Assembly (NCBI RefSeq): GCF_963678635.1
Contig: NW_026970971.1
Span: 1-35,260, forward strand
DNA length: 35,260 nucleotides
Reading direction: 5' to 3'
Source of the DNA: Symsagittifera roscoffensis
Lineage: Eukaryota > Xenacoelomorpha > Acoela > Convolutidae
Shown here: positions 10,801-22,047 of the stretch, in pieces
How positions within the stretch are numbered: position 1 is the first letter of the stretch
Layout of the letters: each line of letters starts with the position of its first letter
The notes under the pieces: generated by a model
The model's input: only the letters and a program-made list of their open reading frames with translations
Databases searched by the model: none
Told to the model about the DNA's origin: nothing
Translations under genes and position numbers: made by a program

Positions 10801-12753
10801 TTCAATTCAAAGTTTCACGTTAAAATTGCCTCAATTGATGCAGGAGCTGAAAGATGAAATCAAAGAAGAGCTATCAAAAACCATCAATCGAATCATGGTT
10901 TCAATTTGGAAAAGCAATAATTGACGCTGAAGCTGAAAGTTGAAATAAAAGAAGTGAAATCAAGTCACAATTCAAAACAAAATATCAAGTTAAAAGAGCC
11001 TATTTGATGCTAAAGCTCAATGATAAAATCACAGAAGTGATATCAAGTCACCGTTCACTTCAAAGTTTCAACTTGAAAGCTCATAAGTGAAGCTAAAACT
11101 CAAAGATGAAATCAAAGAGATGGTATCAAGTCATTTTTCAGTTCAAAGTTCCAAGTTTAGAGAGCCTCAGTTGATGCTAAAACTAAACACTAAAAATTTA
11201 TTCCAAAGAAGTGATATCAAGTCACCATGCAATACCAATTATCAAGTTAAAAGAGGCTTAGTTGATGCAAAAGCTCAAAAATGAAAACAAAGAATAGGCA
11301 CCAAGTCAACTTACATTTAAAAATTCCAAATTTAGAGAGCCTTAGTTAATGCAAAAGCTAAAAGATTAAATCAAAGAAAATATATCAAGCTGAAAGAGCC
11401 GTAGCTGATGCTAAAGCTCAAAGATTACATCACAGATGTGGTATCAAGTCACCAATTATTACAAAGTAACAACTTACAAGAGCCTTACTTGGTGCTAAAT
11501 CTCAAAGATGAAAACACAATAGTGGTATCAAATCATCATTCAGTTCAAAGTTTCGATTTAGAAGAGCCTCAGTTGATGCTAAAGCTCAAATATGAAATCA
11601 CAGAACAGGTATCAAGTGATCCTTTAATTCATCCTTTTTGATGTTAAATCATCATTCAATTCATTCAAAGGATGAAGTTAAGAGAGCCTTAGTTGATGCT
11701 AAAAATTGAAGATAAAATCAAAGAATTGATATCAAGTCATCATTCAATTCATTCAACGAATGAAATTAAAAGAGCCTTAGTTGATGTTAAAAATTAAAAA
11801 TGAAATTAAAGAGATGTTATCAAGTCATCATTCAATTTATTCAAAGGATGAAGTTAAAAGAGCCTTAGTTGATGCTAAGGCTCAAGTATGAAATCAATGA
11901 AGTGATATCAAATCAAGTCACCATGCAATACAAAGTATCCAGTTAAAAGAGCCTTAGTTGATGCTAAAGCTCAAAGATGAAAACAAAGAAGTGGTATCAA
12001 GTCTCCATTCAATTCTAAGTTTCAATTTAAAGAAGCCTTAGTAGATGCTTAAACTCTAAGACAAAATAAAATAAATGATATCAGGTCGCCGTTCAAATCT
12101 TTAAAATGATAATTTTAGAAGAGCCTTAGTTGAAGCTAAACCTCGAAGAGGAGAACAAAGAAGTGGTATCAAGTCATCTTTCAGACCAAAATTTCAACTT
12201 AGAAAAGCCTCAGATGATGCTAAAGCTCAAAGATGAAATCACAGAAGTGGTATCAAGTCACCATTCAGTTCAAAGTTTCAACTTAAAAAGGCCTTAGTTG
12301 ATGCTAAAGCTCAAAAAAAATCAGAGAAGTGATATCAAGTCATCATTCAATTCATTCAAAGGATGAGGTTAAAAGAGCCTTAGTTGATGTTAAAAATTGA
12401 AGATAAAATCAAAGAATTGATAAAAATTAATCATTCAATTCATTCAAAGGATGAAATTAAAAGAGCCTTAGTTGATGCTAAGGCTCAAGTATGAAATCAA
12501 TGAAGTGATATCAAATGAAGTCACCATTCAATTCATTCAAAGGATGAGTTTAAAAGAGCCTTAGTTGATGTTAAAAATTGGAGATAAAATCAAAGAATCG
12601 ATATAAATTCATCATTCAATTCATTCAAAGGATGAAATTAAAAGAGCCTTAGTTGATGTTAAAAATCAAGGATGAAATTTAAAAAATATTATCAATTCAT
12701 CATTCAACTTATTCAAATTATCAAGTTAAAAGAGCCTTAGTTGATGCTAAAGC
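7808..12753 (+). repeat. 2473-bp tandem duplication within satellite
   Basis: Segment 7808-10280 is repeated directly as 10281-12753. Shared unusual variants prove the register, for example CAGGAGCTGAAAG, the AAATTTATTCC stretch and TTTAATTCATCCTTTTTGATG. I saw only a handful of differences (near 8164/10637, 8835/11308, 9080/11553 and 10014/12487). The pair is therefore far more alike than neighbouring 84-bp units are to each other, which shows a recent large duplication rather than unit-by-unit homogenisation. Confidence 0.9.
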
Positions 12754-15420
12754 TCAAAGATGAAAACAAAGAAGTGGTATCTAGTCTCCATTCAGTTCTA
12801 AGTTTCAATTTAAAGAAGCCTTAGCAGATGCTTAAACTCTAGGACAAAATAAAATAAGTGATATCAAGTCACCATTAAATTCTTTAAAATGATATTTTAA
12901 GAAGAGCCTTAGTTGATGCTAAAGCTCAAATTTGAAACAAAAGAAGTGGTACCAAGTCACCATTCAGTTAAGAGTTCCAAGTTTAGGGAGCCTCAGCTAA
13001 TGCTATAGCTTAAAGATTAAATCAAAAAGTGATATCAATTCACCATTCAATACAAAGTATCAAGTTAAAAGAGCCTAAGAGGATGCTAAAGCTCAGAGAT
13101 GAAAACAAAAAAGAGCTATCAAGTCTTCAGTAAGTTAAAATTTCCAAGTTTAGAGAGCCTCATTTAAAGCTAAAGCTAAAAAATGAAACCAAAGAAAAGA
13201 TATCAAGTCACCATTCAAAACAAAGTATCAAGTGAAAAGAGCCTTATTTGATGCTAAAAATCACAAATGAAAACAAGTAACAGGTACTAAGTCATCTTAC
13301 ACCTAAAAGTTCCAAGTTTAGAGAACTTTAGTTAAGGCTAAAGCTAAAAGATTAAATCAAAAAAATATATATCAAGTGAACTTTCAATACAAATTATCAA
13401 GTTAAAAGAGCCGTAGGTGATGCTAAAGCTTAGACATGAAATTCCAGAAGTGGTAGGAAGTCACCAATGCTAAAGCTCAAAGATGAAAACAAAGAAGAAG
13501 TATCAAGTCATCATTCACATCAGAGTTTCACGGTAAAATTGCCTCAGCTGATGCTAGAGCTGAAAGATGAAATCAAACAAGTGGCACCGAAAAACAACAA
13601 TCAAATCAAAGTTTCTTTTTGGAAAAGCATTAAATGATGTTAAAGCTGAAAATTAACTCAACGAAGTGATATCAAGTCACCATTCAATACAAAGTAACAT
13701 ATTACAAGATCCTTAGTTGTTGGTAAATCTCAAAGCTGAAAACAAAGAAGGGGTATCAAATCATCATTCAGTTCAAAAATTGAACTTATAAAAGCCTCAG
13801 TTGATGCTAAGCTCAAAGATGAAAACAAAGAACTGGCATCAAGTCATGATTCATTTCAAAGTTTCAATTTGAAAAAGCTTCAATTGATGCTAAAGCTGAA
13901 AGAAGAAATCAAAAAAGTGATATCATGTCACCATTCAATACAAAGTATCAAGTAAAAGAGCCGTAGTTGATGCTAAAGCTCAAAGATGAAAACAAAGAAG
14001 TGGTATCAAGTCATCATTCAAATCAAAGTTTCACGTTAAAATTTCCTCAGTTGATGCTTTAGCTGAAAGATGAAATCAAAGAAGTGGCATCAAAAACCAT
14101 CAATCAAATCAAAGTTTCAATGTGGAAAAGCATTAGTTGACGCTAAAGCTGAAAGATGAAATCAAAGAAGTGATATCAAGTCACAATTCAAAACAAAGTA
14201 TCAACTTAGTTGTTGCTCAAGCTCAATGATGAAATCACAGAAGTGGTATCAAGTCTCCGCTCAAATCAATGTTCAACTTAAAAAGTCCTTAATTGACGCT
14301 AAAGCTCAAATTAGTAATCAAAAAACTGGTACCAAGTCACCGTTCAGTTAAAACTTCCAAGTTTAGAGAGCCTCAGATAATTCTAAAGCTAAGAGATTAG
14401 ACCAAAGATGTGATATCAAGTCACAATTCAAAACAAATTAACAAGTTACAAGAGCCTTAGTTGATGCTAAACCTCGAAGATGAAAACAAAAAGAAGTGGT
14501 ATCAAGTCATCTTTCAGATCAAATTTTCAACTTATAAAAGCCTCAGATGATGCTAAATTTCAAAGATGAAATCACAGAAGTGGTATCAAGTCACCATTCA
14601 GTTCAATGTTTCAACTTAAAAAGGCCTTAGTTGATGCTAAAGCTCAAAGATAAAATCAGAGAAGTGATATCAAGTCATAATTGAGTTCATTCAAAGGATC
14701 AAGTTAAAAGAGCCTTAGTTGATGTTAAAAACTGAAGATAAAATGAAAGAATTGATATCAAGTCATCATTAAATTCATTCAAAGGATGAAATTAAAAGAA
14801 CCTTAGTTGATTTTAAAAATCAAAGATAAAATTAAAGAAATGTTAATAAGTCATCATTCAATTTTTTCATAGGATGAAGTTAGAAGAGCCTTAGTTGATG
14901 CTAAGGCTCAAGTATGAAATCAATTAAGTGATATCAAATCAAGTCATCATGCAATACAAAGTATCAAGTTAAAAGAGCCTTAGTTGATGCTAAAGTTCAA
15001 AGATGAAAACAAAGAAGTGGTATCAAGTCATCTTTCAGATCAAAGTCTCAACTTAGAAAAGCCTCAGATGATGCTAAAGCTCAAAGATGAAATCACAGAA
15101 GTGGTATCAAGTCACCATTCATTTCAAAATTTCAACTTAAAAAGGCCTTAGTGATGCTAAAGCTCAAAGATAAAATCAGAGAAGTGATGTTAAATCATCA
15201 TTCAATTCATTCAAAGGATGAAGTTAAGAGAGCCTTAGTTGATGCTAAAAATTGAAGATAAAATCAAAGAATTGATATCAAGTCATCATTCAATTCATTA
15301 AACGAATGAAATTAAAAGAGCCTTAGTTGATGTTAAAAATCAAAGATGAAATTAAAGAAATGTTATCAAGTCATCATTCAATTTATTCAAAGGATGAAGT
15401 TAAAAGAGCCTTAGTTGATG
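12754..15420 (+). repeat. Satellite section with diverged units
   Basis: This part of the array shows mixed unit subtypes with more single-base changes and no long near-identical tandem block that I could detect. It separates the 2473-bp duplication from the 2545-bp block. Individual subtypes here reappear elsewhere in the array, which suggests it keeps older, less homogenised sequence. Confidence 0.6.
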
Positions 15421-16400
15421 CTAAGGCTCAAGTATGAAATCAATGAAGTGATATCAAATCAAGTCACCATGCAATACAAAGAATCAAGTTAAAAGAGCCT
15501 TAGTTGATGCTAAAGCTCAAAGATGAAAACAAAGAAGTGGTATCAAGTCTCCATTCAATTCTAAGTTTCAATTTAAAGAAGCCTTAGTAGATGCTTAAAC
15601 TCTAAAACAAAATAAAATAAAGGATATCACGTCGCCGTTCAATTCTTTAAAATGATAATTTTAGAAGAGCCTTAGTTGATGCTAAACCTCAAAGAGGAAA
15701 ACAAAGAAGTGGTATCAAGTCATCTTTCAGACCAAAATTTCAAGTTAGAAAAGCCTCAGATGATGCTAAAGCTCAAAGATGAAATCACAGAAGTGGTATC
15801 AAGTCACCATTCAGTTCATAGTTTCAACTTAAAAAGGCCTTAGTTGATGCTAAAGCTCAAAAAAAAAATCAGAGAAGTGATATCAAGTCATCATTCAATT
15901 CATTCAAAGGATGAGGTTAAAAGAGCCTTAGTTGATGTTAAAAATTGAAGATAAAATCAAAGAATTGATATGAATTAATCATTCAATTCATTCAAAGGAT
16001 GAAATTAAAAGAGCCTTTGTTGATGCTAAGGCTCAAGTATGAAATCAATGAAGAGATATCAAATCAAGTCACCATTCAATTCATTCAAAGGATGAGTTTA
16101 AAAGAGCCTTAGTTGATGTTAAAAATTGAAGATAAAATCAAAGAATCGATATAAATTCATCATTCAATTCATTCAAAGGATGAAATTAAAAAAGCCTTAG
16201 TTGATGTTAAAAGTCAAAGATGAAATTTAAAAAATTTTATCAAGTCATCATTCAACTTATTCAAATTATCAAGTAAAAAGAGCCTTAGTTGAAGCTAAAG
16301 CTCAAAAATGAAAACAAAGAAGTGGTATCAAGTCGCCATTCAGTTCTAAGTTTCAATTTAAAGAAGCCTTAGTAGATGCTAAATTCTAAAGAAATGTTAG

Positions 16401-16425
16401 TTTCATCTAAGAGCCTTAGATGAAA
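16401..16425. repeat. Perfect 11-bp stem hairpin in satellite
   Basis: TTTCATCTAAG (16401-16411), loop AGC, CTTAGATGAAA (16415-16425) pair perfectly. It sits where a unit junction would normally read AAGCCTTAGTTGATG, so part of a unit appears inverted or templated there. I found it again only at 18946-18970. Confidence 0.85.
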
Positions 16426-18945
16426 GTTGATGCTAAGGCTCAAGTATGAAATCAATGAAGTGATATCAAATCAAGTCACCATGCAATACAAAGTATCAAG
16501 TTAAAAGAGCCTTAGTTGATGCTAAAGCTCAAAGATGAAAACAAAGAAGTGGTATCAAGTCTCCATTCAATTCTAAGCTTCAATTTAAAGAAGCCTTAGT
16601 AGATGCTTAAACTCTAAGACAAAATAAAATAAATGATATCATGTCGCCGTTCAATTCTTTAAAATGATAATTTTCGAAGAGCCTTAGTTGATGCTAAACC
16701 TCGAAGAGGAAAACAAAGAAGTGGTATCAAGTCATCTTTCAGACCAAAATTTCAACTTAGAAAAGCCTCAGATGATGCTAAAGCTCAAAGATGAAATCAC
16801 AGAAGTGGTATTAAGTCACCATTCAGTTCAAAGTTTCAACTTAAAAAGGCCTTAGTTGATGCTAAAGCTCAAAAAAAAAATCAGAGAAGTGATATCAAGT
16901 CATCATTCAATTCATTCAAAGGATGAGGTTAAAAGAGCCTTAGTTGATGTTAAAAAGTGTAGATAAAATCAAAGAATTGATATAAATTAATCATTCAATT
17001 CATTCAAAGGATGAAATTAAAAGAGCCTTAGTTGATGATAAGGCTCAAGTATGAAATCATTGAAGTGATATCAAATCAAAACACCATTCAATTCATTCAA
17101 AGGATGAGTTTAAAAGAGCCTTAGTTGATGTTAAAAATTGAAGATAAAATCAAAGAATCGATATAAATTCAAGATTCAATTCATTCAAAGGATGAAATTA
17201 AAAGAGCCTTAGTTGATTTTAAAAATCAAAGATGAAATTAAAGAAATTTTATCAAGTCATCATTCAACTTATTCAAATTATCAAGTTAAAAGAGCCTTAG
17301 TTGAAGCTAATGCTCAAAGACGAAAACAAAGAAGTGATATCAATTCACCATTCAATACAAAGTATCAAGTTAAAAGAGCCTAAGAGGATGCTAAAGCTCA
17401 GAGATGAAAACAAAGAAGAGCTATCAAGTCTTCAGAAAATTAAAATTTCCAAGTTTAGAGAGCTTCATTTAATGCTAAAGCTAAAAAATGAATTCAAAGA
17501 AGTGATATCAAGTCACCATTCAAAACAAAAGATCAAGTTAAAAGAGCCGTAGTTGATGGTAAAGCTCAAATATGAAAACAAACAACAGGTAACAAGTCAT
17601 CTTACACTTTAAATTTCCAAGTTTAGAGAGCCTTAGTTGATGGTAAAGCTCAAAGATGAAATCACAGAAGTGGTATCACGTCACCATTCAGTTCAATGTT
17701 TCAACTTAAAAAGGCCTTAGTTGATGCTAAAGCTCAAAGATAAAATCAGAGAAGTGATATCAAGTCATAATTCAATTCAATCAAAGGATGAAGTGAAAAG
17801 AGCCTTAGTTGATGTTTAAAACTGAAGATAAAATGAACGAATTGATATCAAGTCATCATTAAAATCATTCAAAGGATGAAATTAAAAGAACTTTAATTGA
17901 TGTTAAAAATCAGAGATAAAATTAAAGAAATGTTGATAAGTCATCATTCAATTTTTTCAAAAGATGCTAAGGCTCAAGTATGAAATCAATGAAGTGATAT
18001 CAAATCAAGTCACCATGCAATCCAAAGTATCAAATTAAAAGAGCCTTAGTTGATGCTAAAGCTCAAAGATGAAAACAAAGAAGTGGTATCAAGTCTCCAT
18101 TCAATTCTAAGTTTCAATTTAAAGAAGCTTTAGTAGATGCTTAAACTCTAAAACAAAATAAAATAAAGGATATCACGTCGCCGTTCAATTCTTTAAAATG
18201 ATAATTTTAGAAGAGCCTTAGTTGATGCTAAACCTCAAAGAGGAAAACAAAGAAGTGGTATCAAGTCATCTTTCAGAGCAAAATTTCAACTTAGAAAAGC
18301 CTAAGATGATGCTAAAGCTCAAAGATGAAATCACAGAAGTGGTATCAAGTCACCATTCAGTTCAATGTTTCAACTTAAAAAGGCCTTAGTTGATGCTAAA
18401 GCTCAAAAAAAAATCAGAGAATTGATATCAAGTCATCATTCAATTCATTCAAAGGATGAGGTTAAAAGAGCCTTAGTTGATGTTAAAAATTGAAGATAAA
18501 ATCAAAGAATTGATATGAATTAATCATTCAATTCATTCAAAGGATGAAATTAAAAGAGCCTTAGTTGATGCTAAGGCTCAAGTATGAAATCAATGAAGAG
18601 ATATCAAATCAAGTCACCATTCAATTCATTCAAAGTATGAGTTTAAAAGAGCCTTAGTTGATGTTAAAAATTGAAGATAAAATCAAAGAATCGATATAAA
18701 TTCATCATACAATTCATTCAAAGGATGAAATTAAAAGAACCTTAGTTGATGTTAAAAATCAAAGATGAAATTAAAAAATTTTTATCACGTCATCATTCAA
18801 CTTATTCAAATTATCAAGTAAAAAGAGCCTTAGTTGAAGCTAAAGCTCAAAGATGAAAACAAAGAAGTGGTATCAAGTCGCCATTCAGTTCTAAGTTTCA
18901 ATTTAAAGAAGCCTTAGTAGATGCTAAATTCTAAAGAAATGTTAG

Positions 18946-18970
18946 TTTCATCTAAGAGCCTTAGATGAAA
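18946..18970. repeat. Perfect 11-bp stem hairpin, second copy
   Basis: Same stem-loop as at 16401-16425, displaced by exactly 2545 bp. It therefore arrived by duplication of the larger block, not by a second independent event. Confidence 0.85.
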
Positions 18971-19629
18971 GTTGATGCTAAGGCTCAAGTATGAAATCAA
19001 TGAAGTGATATCAAATCAAGTCACCATGCAATACAAAGTATCAAGTTAAAAGAGCCTTAGTTGATGCTAAAGCTTAAAGATGAAAACAAAGAAGTGGTAT
19101 CAAGTCTCCATTCAATTCTAAGCTTCAATTTAAAGAAGCCTTAGTAGATGCTTAAACTCTAAGACAAAATAAAATAAATGATATCATGTCGCAGTTCAAT
19201 TCTTTAAAATGATAATTTTAGAAGAGCCTTAGTTGATGCTGAACCTCGAAGAGGAAAACAAAGAAGTGGTATCAAGTCATCTTTCAGACCAAAATTTCAA
19301 CTTAGAAAAGCCTCAGATGATGCTAAAGCTCAAAGATGAAATCACAGAAGTGGTATCAAGTCACCATTTAGTTCAAAGTTTCAACTTAAAAAGGCCTTAG
19401 TTGATGTTAAAGCTCAAAAAAAAAATCAGAGAAGTGATATCAAGTCATCATTCAATTCATTCAAAGGATGAGGTTAAAAGAACCTTAGTTGATGTTAAAA
19501 AGTGTAGATAAAATCAAAGAATTGATATAAATTAATCATTCAATTCATTCAAAGGATGAAATTAAAAGAGCCTTAGTTGATGATAAGGCTCAAGTATGAA
19601 ATCAATGAAGTGATATCAAATCAAGTCAC

Positions 19630-22047
19630 CATTCAATTCATTCAAAGGATGAGTTTAAAAGAGCCTTAGTTGATGTTAAAAATTGAAGATAAAATCAAAG
19701 AATCGATATAAATTCAAGATTCAATTCATTCAAAGGATGAAATTAAAAGAGCCTTAGTTGATTTTAAAAATCAAAGATGAAATTAAAGAAATTTTATCAA
19801 GTCATCATTCAACTTATTCAAATTATCAAGTTAAAAGAGCCTTAGTTGAAGCTAATGCTCAAAGATGAAAACAAAGAAGTGATATCAATTCACCATTCAA
19901 TACAAAGTATCAAGTTAAAAGAGCCTAAGAGGATGCTAAAGCTCAGAGATGAAAACAAAGAAGAGCTATCAAGTCTTCAGAAAGTTAAAATTTCCAAGTT
20001 TAGAGAGCTTCATTTAATGCTAAAGCTAAAAAATGAATTCAAAGAAGTGATATCAAGTCACCATTCAAAACAAAGGATCAAGTTAAAAGAGCCGTAGTTG
20101 ATGGTAAAGCTCAAATATGAAAACAAACAACAGGTAACAAGTCATCTTACACTTTAAATTTCCAAGTTTAGAGAGCCTTAGTTGATGGTAAAGCTCAAAG
20201 ATGAAATCACAGAAGTGGTAACAAGTCACCATTCAGTTCAATGTTTCAACTTAAAAAGGCCTTAGTTGATGCTAAAGCTCAAAGATAAAATCAGAGAAGT
20301 GATATCAAGTCATAATTCAATTCAATCAAAGGATGAAGTTAAAAGAGCCTTAGTTGATGTTTAAAGCTGAAGATAAAATGAAAGAATTGATATCAAGTCA
20401 TCATTAAAATCATTCGAAGGATGAAATTAAAAGAACTTTAATTAATGTTAAAAATCAGAGATAAAATTAAAGAAATGTTGATAAGTCATTATTCAATTTT
20501 TTCAAAAGATGAAGTTAAAAGAGCCTTAATTGATGCTAAGGCTCAAGTATGAAATCAATTAAGTGATATCAAATCAAGTCACCATGCAATACAAAGTATC
20601 AAGTTAAAAGAGCCTTAGTTGATGCTAAAGTTCAAAGATGAAAACAAAGAAGTGGTATCAAGTCATCTTTCAGATCAAAGTCTCGACTTAGAAAAGCCTT
20701 AGTTGATGCTGAAGCTCAAAGATAAAATCAGAGAAGTGATGTTAAATCATCATTCAATTCATTCAAAGGATGAGTTTAAAAGAGCCCTAGTTGATGTTAA
20801 AAATTGAAGATAAAATCAAAGAATCGATATAAATTCATCATTCATTTCATTCAAAGGATGAGTTTAAAAGAGCCTTAGTTGATGTTAAAAATTGAAGATA
20901 AAATCAAAAAATCGATATAAATTCAAGATTCAATTCATTCAAAGGATGAAATTAAAAGAGCCTTAGTTGATTTTAAAAATCAAAGATGAAATTAAAGAAA
21001 TTTTATCAAGTCATCATTCAACTTATTCAAATTATCAAGTTAAAAGAGCCTTAGTTGAAGCTAATGCTCAAAGATGAAAACAAAGAAGTGATATCAATTC
21101 ACCATTCAATACAAAGTATCAAGTTAAAAGAGCCTAAGAGGATGCTAAAGCTCAGAGATGAAAACAAAGAAGAGCTATCAAGTCTTCAGAAAGTTAAAAT
21201 TTCCAAGTTTAGAGAGCTTCATTTAATGCTAAAGCTAAAAAATGAATTCAAAGAAGTGATATCAAGTCACCATTCAAAACAAAGGATCAAGTTAAAAGAG
21301 CCGTAGTTGATGGTAAAGCTCAAATATGAAAACAAACAACAGGTAACAAGTCATCTTACACTTTAAATTTCCAAGTTTAGAGAGCCTTAGTTGATGGTAA
21401 AGCTCAAAGATGAAATCACAGAAGTGGTAACAAGTCACCATTCAGTTCAATGTTTCAACTTAAAAAGGCCTTTGTTGATGCTAAAGCTCAAAGATAAAAT
21501 CAGAGAAGTGATATCAAGTCATAATTCAATTCAATCAAAGGATGAAGTTAAAAGAGCCTTAGTTGATGTTTAAAGCTGAAGATAAAATGAAAGAATTGAT
21601 ATCAAGTCATCATTAAAATCATTCGAAGGATGAAATTAAAAGAACTTTAATTAATGTTAAAAATCAGAGATAAAATTAAAGAAATGTTGATAAGTCATTA
21701 TTCAATTTTTTCAAAAGATGAAGTTAAAAGAGCCTTAATTGATGCTAAGGCTCAAGTATGAAATCAATTAAGTGATATCAAATCAAGTCACCATGCAATA
21801 CAAAGTATCAAGTTAAAAGAGCCTTAGTTGATGCTAAAGCTCAAAGATGAAATCACAGAAGTGGTATCAAGTCACCATTTAGTTCAAAATTTCAACTTAA
21901 AAAGGCCTTAGTTGATGCTAAAACTCAAAGATAAAATCAGAGAAGTGATGTTAAATCATCATTCAATTCATTCAAAGGATGATTTTAAAAGAGCCCTAGT
22001 TGATGTTAAAAATTGAAGATAAAATCAAAGAATCGATATAAATTCAT
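19630..22047 (+). repeat. 1209-bp tandem block, two copies
   Basis: The segments at about 19630-20838 and 20839-22047 match at an offset of 1209 bp. Examples are 19846/21055, CTAAGGCTCAAG at 20536/21745, and the TTCAAGATTCAATTC variant. Boundaries are approximate because the flanking units are similar anyway. The block overlaps copy two of the 2545-bp repeat, so the rearrangements are nested. Confidence 0.75.

Larger units (their letters stand above)
15421..20535 (+). repeat. 2545/2546-bp tandem block, two copies
   Basis: Copy one (about 15421-17966) and copy two (about 17967-20535) share the same succession of unit subtypes. Registers that agree are CTAAGGCTCAAG at 15421/17967, the small hairpin at 16401/18946, and the block starting at 17301/19846. 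Divergence is low but higher than for the 2473-bp pair. Offsets of 2545 and 2546 reflect single-base length changes in A runs. Confidence 0.8.
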
